Origin: an uncultured SAR116 cluster alpha proteobacterium
GTDB taxonomy: Bacteria > Pseudomonadota > Alphaproteobacteria > Puniceispirillales > Puniceispirillaceae
NCBI GenBank assembly: GCA_902516825.1
Contig: CABXZZ010000010.1
Location: 1 to 33,594, forward strand
DNA: 33,594 nt
Direction: 5' to 3'
Shown: in pieces, positions 1 through 9,260 of the stretch
How positions within the stretch are numbered: the stretch's first letter is position 1
Layout: each line of letters opens with the position of its first letter
Position numbers and translations under genes: made by a program
Notes under the pieces: generated by a model
Told to the model about the DNA's origin: nothing
The model's database searches: none
Seen by the model: the letters and a program-made list of their open reading frames with translations, nothing else

Positions 1-66
1 ATGATTTACGAAACAACCAACAAACACTACATCCTATTAATACATATTAATATATTAGATGATACG

Positions 67-1122
67 ATGCGTTTTTTAAAAGCAATTAATGGAGAAATAA
101 CAGATGTACCGCCCATCTGGATAATGAGGCAAGCTGGAAGGTACTTGAAAACATATAGAAATATAAGAAACACAGAGAAAGATTTTATTGAATTCTGTTT
201 GAACCCAGAAAAGGCAAGCGTCGTCACCTGTCAACCAATTGAACAGTTTAACATGGATGCTGCCATTATATTCTCAGATATTTTGTTAATACCGCATATG
301 CTTAATCATAAAGTGAGATTTATTAGAAATGTAGGTCCAACATTGGATAGATTAAATCAAGGACAGAGTTTACAAACACCTAACTGGGATACATATCTTG
401 CAAATTTGGGACCGGTAAGTGAAGCTATAAAGTTAACGAGAATCAAATTAGACAAAAATGAAAATACCAAACATATACCGATTATAGGTTTTTCTGGTTC
501 CCCATGGACGCTATTTACATATTTAACAGAAGGGGGGTCTTCTAAAGATTTTTTAAATGCGAGAAGACTTTTATGGTCTGATTACAATAACTCAAAACGA
601 ATTTTTGAAATCTTAACACAAGCTATAATTTGTTTCCTGGAACTTCAAATAAGTGCAGGCGTAAATGCTATTATGTTATTTGATAGTTGGGCGGGTTCGA
701 TACCTGCAAGATTTCGTAATGATTTTGTATACCAACCAACTAAAAAGATAATTGAGATACTCAGAAAAAAATATCCTAAAATACCTATAATTTGTTTTCC
801 GAAATCTATTGGTGAAGGCATTTTGGAATTTGTAGATATAGTTCAACCTAACTGTATTGCTGTTGACCACTTAACAGATATTGAGTGTGTACATAAGTTG
901 ATACCAAAAGAAATTGTTATCCAAGGTAATATCGACCCATTATGTCTCGTGGTTGGAGGAAATGTGTTAAAAAAAGAGGTAGACTATCTTCTTAACTTTA
1001 TTACAGACAGGCCCTATATATTCAATTTAGGACATGGTATTCTGCCGGAGACGCCCGAAAAAAATGTTGCAGAAATTATTTCTTATATAAGAAAGAAAGA
1101 ATTTGGATTATCAATTAGTTAA
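67..1122 (+). CDS. hemE: Uroporphyrinogen decarboxylase
   Basis: Decarboxylates the four acetate side chains of uroporphyrinogen III to give coproporphyrinogen III, a cytosolic step of heme synthesis. Family motifs are clear: PPIWIMRQAGRYL near the N-terminus, IIFSDIL, GFSGSPWTLFTYL, FDSWAG, QGNIDP and the C-terminal NLGHGILPETPEKNV. The frame is open to position 1, with an ATG there. I chose the ATG at 67 because the family signature begins directly after MRFLKAI, and this gives 351 residues, the usual length; the 22 codons upstream look unlike protein. No good ribosome-binding site is visible. The stop lies inside hemJ (20-base overlap), so the two heme genes are probably co-translated. By eye the gene is clearly richer in A+T than rho downstream. 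Confidence 0.95.
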   Translation: MRFLKAINGEITDVPPIWIMRQAGRYLKTYRNIRNTEKDFIEFCLNPEKASVVTCQPIEQFNMDAAIIFSDILLIPHMLNHKVRFIRNVGPTLDRLNQGQSLQTPNWDTYLANLGPVSEAIKLTRIKLDKNENTKHIPIIGFSGSPWTLFTYLTEGGSSKDFLNARRLLWSDYNNSKRIFEILTQAIICFLELQISAGVNAIMLFDSWAGSIPARFRNDFVYQPTKKIIEILRKKYPKIPIICFPKSIGEGILEFVDIVQPNCIAVDHLTDIECVHKLIPKEIVIQGNIDPLCLVVGGNVLKKEVDYLLNFITDRPYIFNLGHGILPETPEKNVAEIISYIRKKEFGLSIS

Positions 1123-1531
1123 AGCATTTCACATTATTGCTATTATAGCTTGGATGGTTGGATTATTATATCTTCCACGGTTATTTGTATATCACTCATT
1201 AGTGGACGTTGGCTCTGTTCGTTCCCAAACATTCAAATTAATGGAGCGACGGTTGCTAAAAGGCATTATGAATCCTGCAATGATAACAAGCTGGTTATTA
1301 GGGCTCTATCTTCTTCATCTTAATCCGTCAATGTTACAAGAATACTGGATGATGGCAAAAATTTTTTTTGTAGTGCTTATGACATATTTCCATATGAAAT
1401 TTTCTGGAATAAGACGAGGGTTTGAAGCAGATGAGGTGCCAAAATCAGATAAATATTATCGCTACTGGAATGAAGCTCCAACACTTACAATGATAGCAAT
1501 TGTTATATTAGCGGTCGTTGAGCCATTTTAA
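1103..1531 (+). CDS. hemJ: Protoporphyrinogen IX oxidase, HemJ type
   Basis: HemJ (formerly UPF0093) oxidises protoporphyrinogen IX to protoporphyrin IX in the inner membrane and replaces HemG/HemY in most alphaproteobacteria. The 142-residue protein has the family size, an N-terminal helix with the conserved histidine (LVKAFHIIAIIAWMVGLLYLPRLFVYH), several hydrophobic segments and the Trp-Asn-Glu-(Ala/Val)-Pro stretch near the C-terminus. The start is TTG at 1103, inside the end of hemE in another frame, preceded by a purine-rich GAAAGAAAGA. Coupling to hemE is expected from the overlap and from the shared pathway. Confidence 0.92.
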   Translation: MDYQLVKAFHIIAIIAWMVGLLYLPRLFVYHSLVDVGSVRSQTFKLMERRLLKGIMNPAMITSWLLGLYLLHLNPSMLQEYWMMAKIFFVVLMTYFHMKFSGIRRGFEADEVPKSDKYYRYWNEAPTLTMIAIVILAVVEPF

Positions 1532-1633
1532 CGACCTATTACACAAAATAACGTCTGATTTGACATTACCTGTATTAATCAGATATCATAGTCTTTTCCT
1601 ATACCTAAACTTAATCCAGATAAGTTTATATCC

Positions 1634-2893
1634 ATGCATTTACAAGAATTAAAATCTCATTCTCCCTCAGAATTGTTGGCATATGCTGAAGAATTAGAGG
1701 TTGAGAATGCATCCACCCTAAGAACGCAAGACATGATGTTTGCTATATTGAAGCAGTTGGCTGAAAACGAAGTAGTTATTAGTGGTACAGGTGTTCTCGA
1801 AGTTTTGCAGGATGGTTTCGGGTTCCTTAGGTCACCTGAAGCTAACTATTTACCAGGACCGGATGACATTTATGTATCTCCAAGTCAGGTTAGAAGATTT
1901 GGACTTCGCACTGGTGACACCGTTGAAGGAGAAATCAGAGCGCCAAAAGACGGCGAACGATATTTCGCACTTTTAAAGGTAGATCTTATAAATTTCGAGA
2001 AGCCAGACTCGGTTAGACATCGCATAAATTTTGATAATCTCACCCCACTATACCCAAATAAAAAACTGACTATGGAATTACCGTTTGACCCTGACAACAA
2101 GGACAAGACACCAAGAATTATGGATCTGATAGCTCCTATTGGAAAAGGGCAAAGGAGTCTTATTGTTGCGCCACCAAGAACTGGTAAAACCATGATGTTG
2201 CAATCAATAGCGCACGCAATATCTAAAAACCATCCAGAGGTATACCTCATAGTTTTACTAATAGATGAGCGCCCTGAGGAAGTAACAGATATGCAAAGAT
2301 CCGTTAAAGGAGAGGTAATCTCGTCAACCTTTGATGAGCCAGCAGTACGGCACGTTCAAGTAACAGATATGGTTTTAGAAAAAGCAAAACGTTTGGTCGA
2401 ACATAAACGAGATGTAGTAATCCTCCTTGATAGTATAACAAGGCTCGCAAGGGCTTATAACACAGTTGTACCGTCATCAGGTAAAGTATTAACTGGCGGA
2501 GTTGACGCAAATGCCCTACAGAGACCTAAACGTTTCTTCGGAGCTGCCAGAAATATTGAAGAGGGCGGCTCGTTGACGATAATTGCAACAGCTCTTGTTG
2601 AAACGGGGTCTCGCATGGATGAGGTCATATTCGAAGAGTTTAAGGGTACTGGTAATAGTGAGCTAATTTTAGATCGTAAGATAGCAGATAAAAGGGTTTT
2701 CCCAGCGATAGATGTGACTAAATCTGGAACCAGAAAAGAAGAGTTGCTGGTAGACAAGGTAACATTGAATAAAATGTGGATGTTACGTCGCATTTTAATG
2801 CAAAGTGGGCCGGTAGATGCAATGGAATTCCTAACTGATAAATTGCGTCATGCAAAAACGAATGAAGATTTCTTTGAAAATATGAATAGTTAG
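1634..2893 (+). CDS. rho: Transcription termination factor Rho
   Basis: Hexameric RNA-dependent ATPase helicase that terminates transcription. The 419-residue length is standard. Visible parts are an N-terminal helical domain ([20 protein letters not shown]), the cold-shock-like RNA-binding domain ([22 protein letters not shown]), Walker A APPRTGKT at residues 179-186, the [13 protein letters not shown] Walker B region and the Q/R-loop segment around [20 protein letters not shown]. It follows hemJ by about 100 bases on the same strand and may have its own promoter. Its stop codon overlaps the ogt stop by four bases on the opposite strand, leaving no space for an intrinsic terminator after rho. 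Confidence 0.98.
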   Translation: MHLQELKSHSPSELLAYAEELEVENASTLRTQDMMFAILKQLAENEVVISGTGVLEVLQDGFGFLRSPEANYLPGPDDIYVSPSQVRRFGLRTGDTVEGEIRAPKDGERYFALLKVDLINFEKPDSVRHRINFDNLTPLYPNKKLTMELPFDPDNKDKTPRIMDLIAPIGKGQRSLIVAPPRTGKTMMLQSIAHAISKNHPEVYLIVLLIDERPEEVTDMQRSVKGEVISSTFDEPAVRHVQVTDMVLEKAKRLVEHKRDVVILLDSITRLARAYNTVVPSSGKVLTGGVDANALQRPKRFFGAARNIEEGGSLTIIATALVETGSRMDEVIFEEFKGTGNSELILDRKIADKRVFPAIDVTKSGTRKEELLVDKVTLNKMWMLRRILMQSGPVDAMEFLTDKLRHAKTNEDFFENMNS

Positions 2894-3387
2894 CTATTTC
2901 TTCTTTCTAAATTTAATAGCCACTGTTTTCTTTCCAAGTTTTTTCGTGCAGTTGGGTGTTCTTTACTACCTCCGCTATATTGTCGTATAAACCCATTTTT
3001 GCTTAGTACGCGGTGGCAGGGTATTATTATCGGAATTGGATTTTTTCTACATGCCTGACCTGCGGCGCGTGCCGCTTTTATATTACCCCATTGTTGGGCT
3101 AGCCCTTGATAGGAAGTGGTCTGTCCGTAGGGAACAAAAGATAAAGTTCTGAACCAATGGGTCATTTTAGAGGACCAATTTGAAAAATCTAATAGTATGG
3201 AGAAATGATTAAGACTGCCTGATAAGTATTTTTCAAGTTGCCTAATTGTTTCACATGAAACTTCTTTGTTGTCGTTTTGCCAGGTTAGTTTCCTAGAGAA
3301 GGGCGTTTGTTGCCAGCGCAATTCTTTTAAGCCCCTGGATGTAGTAATAGGTAAAAAATACCCTAGTTCAGTTTTAATCGTGTTCAT
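2890..3387 (-). CDS. ogt: Methylated-DNA--[protein]-cysteine S-methyltransferase
   Basis: Suicide repair protein that moves the alkyl group from O6-alkylguanine to its own cysteine. The core reads [18 protein letters not shown], then ARAAG with the arginine finger, then [10 protein letters not shown] with the acceptor Cys at residue 124, and ends with the YSGG motif. At 165 residues it matches Ogt-type enzymes with a short N-terminal domain. It starts at ATG 3387, diverging from mnmE, and converges on rho with a 4-base overlap. Codons for residues 43-47 (Val-Ser-Cys-Glu-Thr) contain a parS-like sequence, so this gene seems to carry a partition site within its reading frame. Assignment to the family is sure; ogt versus ada-C-terminal naming is a convention. 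Confidence 0.93.
   Translation of the reverse strand: MNTIKTELGYFLPITTSRGLKELRWQQTPFSRKLTWQNDNKEVSCETIRQLEKYLSGSLNHFSILLDFSNWSSKMTHWFRTLSFVPYGQTTSYQGLAQQWGNIKAARAAGQACRKNPIPIIIPCHRVLSKNGFIRQYSGGSKEHPTARKNLERKQWLLNLERRNS
3247..3262. promoter_or_regulatory. parS: parS-like ParB-binding site inside ogt
   Basis: The sequence TGTTTCACATGAAACT is one base away from the near-universal ParB/Spo0J site core GTTTCACGTGAAAC (A instead of G at the centre). The same 15-mer TGTTTCACATGAAAC occurs again at 6939, next to parAB. It is read through as Val-Ser-Cys-Glu-Thr of Ogt. Its use as a site is inferred from sequence, repetition and location 5 kb from parB. Confidence 0.72.
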
Positions 3388-3488
3388 TTATTAGTTTGCA
3401 TCCATTTATTTAGATGTTAATGAGCCATAAGAAATATTACAGTTAACATTACGTTTTTTAATAAACTTGTCAAAGAACTGGAAACTAG

Positions 3489-4883
3489 GTGAGTGTATCT
3501 GATACTATATTTGCTTTGGCCACCCCGCCAGGCCATTCAGCTATTGCTATTATCAGAATATCTGGTCCTGGTGCACATGGAGTATTATCACATTTTGGGG
3601 TCCAGCGTGCCAACGTTATAAGTAAGCCACTTGTGCAATATAGTCGCCTTAGAGCAGATGGAGGTCAAATAATTGATGAGGTAATGCTTGTGTTGTTTCC
3701 GTCAAACAAGTCCCCAACAGGCGAGAACATTACAGAGATACAATGCCATGGAAGTCCAGCAGTTGTAAAATTTCTGTTGTCCACATTAGCCAATATCACT
3801 GGAGTCAGACCGGCACAGCCTGGCGAGTTCTCCCGTAGGTCGTTTAATAATGGTAAGATGGGATTGATTGACTTGGAAGGTCTTGCCGACTTGATAGATG
3901 CGCAAACTTCTCTTCAACATCAGCAAGCAATGAACGTCATGACCGGAAAATTATCTTCTCTTTTGCTGACCTATAGAGAAGACCTTGTGTCGATCTCATC
4001 AAGAATTGAGACAATTATCGATTTCTCAGACGAAGATTTACCTGAAAATATTTTAGATGGGTATTTGATGAAAATAAAAGAGCTACGGAATAATATCAAC
4101 TCACTTGTTAAAGATAGCGAATTATCTGAGCAAATACGCAATGGGATAAAGATAGCTTTGATAGGCTCCGTAAATGCTGGAAAATCAACAATACTTAACG
4201 TTTTAGCAAAGCGCGATGTAGCTATTGTATCTGAAATAGAAGGCACCACGCGCGATGCTATTGAGGTTCGATTAGATTTAGGCGGAATACCTGTTATCCT
4301 AACAGACACGGCTGGAATTAGAGAGACTCAGGATTTTGTAGAAATAGAGGGCATAAAACGAGCAAAGAAAGTAGCGAAAGCATCTGACCTAACTATTTTG
4401 GTAATAGATGTGTCAAACCCCGGTTGGACAGAACTTCTTTGTGATTTTGAGAAATTTGGTTCAGCTAAGAAGCTGGTAATATTGAATAAGGCAGATCTTG
4501 TATCAGAGCAAACTATAGAACAGAGAATTAAGCATGTTAATTCTACCGTTTTGGAACATGCCGAGCTAATAATTGCGAGCTTTCAAAATGAAAGTAAAGA
4601 CAATAGCGGGGATATATTGGTTAAAAAGTTAATCGAAATATTATCTTATATCGCGACGTCAAGCAGTAGTGACTTGCGGTTAACTCGTTCTTGGCACAAG
4701 GCAGCTTGCCTTTCAGTATCTTTGGCATTAGAACGCGCTATGGCCCTTGATATTCGACAACAACCAGAACTGGTAGCAGAAGAGTTAAGACATGCGTGTC
4801 TTTCTATTGGGCGCCTTACCGGCACCGTTGATGCAGATGACTTGTTAGACAATATATTTTCTAATTTTTGTATTGGCAAATGA
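3489..4883 (+). CDS. mnmE: tRNA uridine-5-carboxymethylaminomethyl(34) synthesis GTPase MnmE
   Basis: GTPase partner of MnmG in making cmnm5U at the wobble position of tRNAs reading NNA/NNG. The N-terminal tetrahydrofolate-binding domain starts with DTIFALATPPGHSAIAIIRISG. The GTPase domain has G1 GSVNAGKST (residues 226-234), GTTRD, DTAG and NKAD. The C-terminus ends FCIGK, with the single catalytic cysteine of the family. The length of 464 is normal. The start is GTG at 3489, preceded by GGAAACTAG; no ATG exists upstream that would preserve the conserved N-terminus. It heads the mnmE-mnmG-rsmG-parA-parB run. Confidence 0.97.
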   Translation: MSVSDTIFALATPPGHSAIAIIRISGPGAHGVLSHFGVQRANVISKPLVQYSRLRADGGQIIDEVMLVLFPSNKSPTGENITEIQCHGSPAVVKFLLSTLANITGVRPAQPGEFSRRSFNNGKMGLIDLEGLADLIDAQTSLQHQQAMNVMTGKLSSLLLTYREDLVSISSRIETIIDFSDEDLPENILDGYLMKIKELRNNINSLVKDSELSEQIRNGIKIALIGSVNAGKSTILNVLAKRDVAIVSEIEGTTRDAIEVRLDLGGIPVILTDTAGIRETQDFVEIEGIKRAKKVAKASDLTILVIDVSNPGWTELLCDFEKFGSAKKLVILNKADLVSEQTIEQRIKHVNSTVLEHAELIIASFQNESKDNSGDILVKKLIEILSYIATSSSSDLRLTRSWHKAACLSVSLALERAMALDIRQQPELVAEELRHACLSIGRLTGTVDADDLLDNIFSNFCIGK

Positions 4884-4885
4884 TG

Positions 4886-4907
4886 TATATTCCAAATTTG
4901 AAATATA
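4886..4907. repeat. Imperfect palindrome after mnmE
   Basis: TATATT, then C, CAAATTTG, A, then AATATA form a 22-base palindrome with one mismatched pair, beginning three bases past the mnmE stop and about 70 bases before mnmG. It has no T-tract and only an AT-rich stem, so a DNA-binding site is as likely as an RNA hairpin. Function unknown. Confidence 0.4.
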
Positions 4908-4973
4908 GTTATTCAGTTTGGTACTATATCACATAAATGAGTTCAGTGATAAAAAACCGAGAAAGCAAAAAAA

Positions 4974-6884
4974 ATGGTTACCAAGAGAGCTGACGTTATT
5001 GTAATAGGTGGTGGTCATGCAGGCACAGAAGCTGCAAGCGCTGCTGCTAGAATGGGTGCACAAACACTTCTCGTAACTATGGATATTCATAAACTTGGTG
5101 AGATGTCTTGTAACCCCGCTATCGGAGGATTAGGAAAGGGTCATTTAGTGCGTGAAATTGATGCTCTTGATGGCATCATGGGACAGGCTATAGACAAGTC
5201 GGGTATTCAATTTCGGATGTTAAACAAATCAAGAGGTCCAGCAGTTCATGGCCCGAGAGCGCAAGCAGATAGAGATTTATATAGTAAAGCCGTTCAAGAG
5301 GCTTTAAAAGCGCAGGTAAACCTATCATTTTACGAGGGTACGGTTATAGATATTCTAGTTGAAAATAAGATTGTAACCGGCATAAAGCTAGCAGATGGAA
5401 ACGAGATATTAACGAATTCGGTAGTTTTAACTACCGGCACGTTTCTTGGTGGAATAATACATCTTGGGTCGGAGAGAGTGCGAGCTGGAAGAATTGGAGA
5501 AGCACCCTCTAATTCGCTAGCGCAAAGACTGCGCGGGCTCGGTTTGCCAGTCGGTAGGCTCAAAACAGGCACTCCAGCAAGGCTTGATAAATCAACGATA
5601 GACTGGGCATCACTAGAAATGCAGGTCGCAGACGAAAATCCAGAACCATTTTCTTATTTAACAGATAAAATAACCATCCCTCAAATTTCGTGTGGTATAA
5701 CAAGGACAACTGAAGAAACACATAAAATAATATCTCAATCAATGCATTTATCAGCAGCCTACAGTGGTCAAATAGAAGGAAGAGGGCCGAGATATTGCCC
5801 GTCTATTGAAGATAAAGTAAATCGGTTTTCAGAAAAATCTTCCCATCAAATATTTTTAGAGCCGGAAGGATTAAGGCTTAATACTGTATATCCAAATGGC
5901 ATCAGTACTAGTCTTCCTCGCGATGTGCAAACTCAAATGATAGCGACTATCCCAGCTCTTGAAAAGGCTAGAATTCTCCAATTTGGATATGCCATTGAAT
6001 ATGATTTTATTGACCCAAGAGCATTAGATCCCACTCTGCAGCTAAAGGTGATGCCAGGTTTATATCTAGCAGGCCAGATTAACGGCACTACTGGCTATGA
6101 GGAAGCGGCGGCGCAAGGATTAATGGCTGGAATAAACGCAGCTTTATGCGCATCATCCAACATATACGGAAAACAAAAAGGTTTTTTTCTTGACAGAGCA
6201 GAAGCTTACATTGGCGTTATGATTGACGATCTTATAACATGTGGGGCGCCTGAGCCTTACAGAATGTTTACCTCACGAGCAGAATACAGACTATTACTTC
6301 GCGCAGATAATGCAGATCAGCGGTTGACCCCCAAAGCCATAGAGTTGGGATGCGCTAGCCATGATAGGCGTAAATCATTTGAAGACAGAAAGCAAATGCT
6401 TAATGATGCAAGAGATATAATAACCAATTTAAAAGCTAAACCATCAGAGCTATCTGCTCATAATTTACCAGTTCCACGGAATGGAAACATTTCAAAAGCA
6501 GAAGACTTACTATCTAATTATGATATAAAATTATCAGATTGTGTTTCATTATGGCCACAAATAAAAGACATCCCAACACATATACATTCCCAAATTGAAA
6601 CAGATTGTCGTTATACGAATTATGTGAAACGACAGGAGGCAGATATCGAAGCGATGAGGCGTGACGATGCTTTGAAAATACCAAATGATATAGATTTTTC
6701 TGCGATAGGGGGGCTTTCTTCTGAATCAATAGAGCTCTTTAATCGGTTTAAACCGGCCTCTATAGGCCAAGCTAATAGAATAGCAGGCCTTACACCAGCA
6801 GCTATCGTATGCGTATTGCGCTACATTCGCCGAAATTCAAAATTAACTAGAACACAACATCAAAGCATAGTAGTTGCGCGGTAA
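4974..6884 (+). CDS. mnmG: tRNA uridine-5-carboxymethylaminomethyl(34) synthesis enzyme MnmG
   Basis: FAD-dependent partner of MnmE (also called GidA) in wobble-uridine modification. The FAD-binding GGGHAG lies at residues 12-17 after a hydrophobic strand. Other family stretches are [71 protein letters not shown] and [21 protein letters not shown]. The 636-residue length is standard and the C-terminal helical domain is complete. ATG at 4974 follows an A-rich leader. It lies 90 bases after mnmE and 16 before rsmG. Confidence 0.98.
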   Translation: MVTKRADVIVIGGGHAGTEAASAAARMGAQTLLVTMDIHKLGEMSCNPAIGGLGKGHLVREIDALDGIMGQAIDKSGIQFRMLNKSRGPAVHGPRAQADRDLYSKAVQEALKAQVNLSFYEGTVIDILVENKIVTGIKLADGNEILTNSVVLTTGTFLGGIIHLGSERVRAGRIGEAPSNSLAQRLRGLGLPVGRLKTGTPARLDKSTIDWASLEMQVADENPEPFSYLTDKITIPQISCGITRTTEETHKIISQSMHLSAAYSGQIEGRGPRYCPSIEDKVNRFSEKSSHQIFLEPEGLRLNTVYPNGISTSLPRDVQTQMIATIPALEKARILQFGYAIEYDFIDPRALDPTLQLKVMPGLYLAGQINGTTGYEEAAAQGLMAGINAALCASSNIYGKQKGFFLDRAEAYIGVMIDDLITCGAPEPYRMFTSRAEYRLLLRADNADQRLTPKAIELGCASHDRRKSFEDRKQMLNDARDIITNLKAKPSELSAHNLPVPRNGNISKAEDLLSNYDIKLSDCVSLWPQIKDIPTHIHSQIETDCRYTNYVKRQEADIEAMRRDDALKIPNDIDFSAIGGLSSESIELFNRFKPASIGQANRIAGLTPAAIVCVLRYIRRNSKLTRTQHQSIVVAR

Positions 6885-6900
6885 TTAAGAGCCATATGTC

Positions 6901-7512
6901 ATGACAGATACACTTTCCGTGTTAAAGGATAAGTATAATGTTTCACATGAAACATTATCCGAGCTCTCAACCTTTCACGATCTTTTATTTCACTGGCAAA
7001 AACGCCTAAACCTCATCTCTACTAAAACAATAAATGAAATTTGGGATAGGCATATTCTTGACAGCGCTCAACTCTGTAGTTTTCTTCCCAAAAATCCATG
7101 TTGCATTCTTGATATCGGCTCTGGTGCTGGGCTCCCTGGTATTGTTCTATCCATTCTAACCGATCATGAGATACATCTAGTAGAATCAGACAAAAAAAAG
7201 TGTGCGTTTCTTAGAACTGCTTTATCACGAGTTAATTCAAATGCCTTGGTTCATGAAACGAGGCTAGAAGAGATGCCTAGTTTGAGGGCCGATATAGTAA
7301 CAGCACGTGCGTTTGCGCCTCTACCACGCCTACTTGCTTTAACGCAAAAGCAGCATCATCCGAAACTACGATTTTTACTTCTGAAAGGAAGGGCTGTAAG
7401 TTCTGAGTTGATTAATATAGAATCATGGCAGAAAATACGGGTAACGAATCGGTATGCATCTATGACATCTGAAGATGGTTGCATCCTAGAATTACAATTT
7501 AACGACGCATGA
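6901..7512 (+). CDS. rsmG: 16S rRNA (guanine(527)-N7)-methyltransferase RsmG
   Basis: Methylates G527 of 16S rRNA (formerly GidB). The SAM-binding loop ILDIGSGAGLPG lies near residues 69-80, preceded by the RHILDS motif region (WDRHILDSAQL), and followed by ESDKKKCAFLR. The 203-residue length is typical. It starts 16 bases after mnmG and ends 12 bases before parA. Residues 13-18, NVSHET, are encoded by a parS-like site; alphaproteobacterial RsmG proteins commonly carry NVSRET at this place because the partition site is embedded in the gene. Confidence 0.96.
   Translation: MTDTLSVLKDKYNVSHETLSELSTFHDLLFHWQKRLNLISTKTINEIWDRHILDSAQLCSFLPKNPCCILDIGSGAGLPGIVLSILTDHEIHLVESDKKKCAFLRTALSRVNSNALVHETRLEEMPSLRADIVTARAFAPLPRLLALTQKQHHPKLRFLLLKGRAVSSELINIESWQKIRVTNRYASMTSEDGCILELQFNDA
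6939..6954. promoter_or_regulatory. parS: parS-like ParB-binding site inside rsmG
   Basis: TGTTTCACATGAAACA differs from the canonical TGTTTCACGTGAAACA at one central base. It lies in the first codons of rsmG, about 570 bases upstream of parA, which is the classical position. An identical 15-mer occurs in ogt at 3247. The shared variant base suggests that it is the form used by this lineage rather than a decayed site. Confidence 0.8.
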
Positions 7513-7524
7513 TAGGGAATTTTA

Positions 7525-8298
7525 ATGAGCAAGATAATATCTATCGCCAACCAAAAAGGAGGTGTTGGAAAAACAACAACTGCTGTTAATCTCTCAACGG
7601 CTTTGGCCGCATGTGATAAACGAGTTTTGCTAATCGACTTGGACCCGCAAGGTAATGCAAGCACAGGCTTTGGTATTGACAATATTCAAAGGAACGTTCA
7701 GATATATCATCTTTTAACACAGCAAGCACATATTAATGATGCAATGCAACAAACAATAGTTCCAAAGCTATTTATAGTGCCAGCAGATATGGACCTAGCT
7801 GCAGCTGAAGTTGAAATAAGAAATAAAGAAAATAGAGAATATATGTTAGACCAGATTCTTCGCCCAATTTCTAGGTCCTTTGACTTCGTTATTATTGATT
7901 GTCCACCATCTCTTGGTCTACTTACTGTAAATGCGCTATCAGCTTCTGAATCCGTATTGGTACCGCTGCAATGTGAATTTTATGCTCTTGAAGGATTAGC
8001 TCAATTGTTGCGGTCGGTAGAGTTAGTAAAGAAAAATTTAAATCCAAATCTATCCGTTCAAGGTATTGTTCTCACAATGTTCGATAGTCGTAACAATCTA
8101 TCTGAAATGGTTGTAAATGACGTTAAGCAACATTTTGGTAAGCAGGTATATCAGACCATTATTCCACGTAACGTTAGGGTGTCGGAAGCACCATCTTTTG
8201 GTCAACCTGTTTTAATGTATGATATTAATTGTCCAGGCTCCAAGGCTTATGCATTACTTGCAGCAGAATTATTACAACAGGAGAATGTCATTTTATGA
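7525..8298 (+). CDS. parA: Chromosome-partitioning ATPase ParA
   Basis: Walker-type ATPase that forms a nucleoid gradient used by ParB-parS complexes to segregate origins. The deviant Walker A QKGGVGKTTT (residues 10-19, with lysines 11 and 16) follows the opening MSKIISIAN. The Walker B region IDCPPSLGLLTVNALSA and the C-terminal PRNVRVSEAPSFGQPV are intact. The length of 257 is normal for chromosomal ParA/Soj. An AGGGAAT element precedes the ATG. The stop overlaps the parB start as ATGA, so the pair is translationally coupled. Confidence 0.97.
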   Translation: MSKIISIANQKGGVGKTTTAVNLSTALAACDKRVLLIDLDPQGNASTGFGIDNIQRNVQIYHLLTQQAHINDAMQQTIVPKLFIVPADMDLAAAEVEIRNKENREYMLDQILRPISRSFDFVIIDCPPSLGLLTVNALSASESVLVPLQCEFYALEGLAQLLRSVELVKKNLNPNLSVQGIVLTMFDSRNNLSEMVVNDVKQHFGKQVYQTIIPRNVRVSEAPSFGQPVLMYDINCPGSKAYALLAAELLQQENVIL

Positions 8299-9260
8299 CA
8301 AAAGCACCAAAGAGAACAAAGAAAATTCAGCGTGGCCTAGGCCGCGGATTATCGACACTGTTAGGTGATGCAGAATCACGGTCTTCATTAGAGGAATTCT
8401 CTACCCCGAGCCCTAAATTTGGTGATAATATCGCGGGTATGGCAGGTACAAAATTACTGTCAAATTCTTCATCAGTACAACAAATTCCCATTGAATGGAT
8501 AAGTCCAGGCCCATGGCAACCACGAAGAAAGTTTGATACCGATTCCTTAAAAGAATTAGCAAATTCCCTTTTAAAACAGGGTGTTATACAGCATATATTA
8601 GTGCGCCCTACACCAGGCAAATTAAACAAGTATCAGCTAATTGCTGGTGAACGCAGATGGAGAGCAGCTCAAATTGCTAAAATCTATAAAATCCCAGCAG
8701 TAATTAAAGAATTTTCAGAACAAGAAGCAGCTCAAATTGCTCTTGTTGAAAATATTCAAAGACATGATTTGTCCTCTATAGAAGAAGCAGCCGCTTATCA
8801 GCAGTTAATTCAAACATATGGTTATACTCAGCAACAATTATCAGACGTTATCGGTAAATCACGACCTTATATTACTAATTTAATGCGCCTGTTAACACTT
8901 CCAGAATGGATACAGTCTCATATAGATAATGGTAGTGTTTCGGTTGGACAAATTCGCCCTATCATAGGACACTCTGACATAGATAATTTGGCAAAGTTAA
9001 TAATCAAGCAGGGTTTAACAGCTCGTGAAGCTGAAAATCTTTTTAATCGTAAGAAAAAGACCAATGGAAAGTTAAATACAGATGATAATGTATCTTGCCT
9101 AGAAAATAGAGATTTAGAAGAAAAGATAGAGCGCCAAATAGGGCTGAAGGCTGAAATCAAGTGGAATTTAAAAAGAGAGACTGGTGCTATTAAAATATCG
9201 ATCTCATCGCTAGATCAGTTTGACGCTTTATTAGAAAAATTAGGTGTTCAAAAGCGTTGA
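8295..9260 (+). CDS. parB: Chromosome-partitioning protein ParB
   Basis: CTP-dependent DNA clamp that loads at parS. Visible parts are the N-terminal ParA-interacting stretch RGLGRGLSTLLGD, the CTP-binding region with LIAGERRWRAAQIA, VENIQRHDLSSIEEAAAYQ, and the helix-turn-helix YTQQQLSDVIGKSRPYITNLMRLLTLP, then a C-terminal dimerisation domain. I chose ATG 8295, which overlaps the parA stop as ATGA with CAGGAG upstream and gives 321 residues. A TTG at 8229 in the same frame would add 22 unconvincing residues. The 3' end overlaps holA by 13 bases on the opposite strand. Confidence 0.96.
   Translation: MTKAPKRTKKIQRGLGRGLSTLLGDAESRSSLEEFSTPSPKFGDNIAGMAGTKLLSNSSSVQQIPIEWISPGPWQPRRKFDTDSLKELANSLLKQGVIQHILVRPTPGKLNKYQLIAGERRWRAAQIAKIYKIPAVIKEFSEQEAAQIALVENIQRHDLSSIEEAAAYQQLIQTYGYTQQQLSDVIGKSRPYITNLMRLLTLPEWIQSHIDNGSVSVGQIRPIIGHSDIDNLAKLIIKQGLTAREAENLFNRKKKTNGKLNTDDNVSCLENRDLEEKIERQIGLKAEIKWNLKRETGAIKISISSLDQFDALLEKLGVQKR

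Noticed and set aside
1-66. Origin sequence or DnaA boxes at the left edge
   Set aside because: AT-rich but no TTATCCACA-like box; the open frame continuing to position 1 is probably fortuitous.
8229-8294. TTG start adding 22 residues to ParB
   Set aside because: The extension lies inside parA, is unlike ParB N-termini, and the ATGA-coupled ATG at 8295 has a proper ribosome-binding site.
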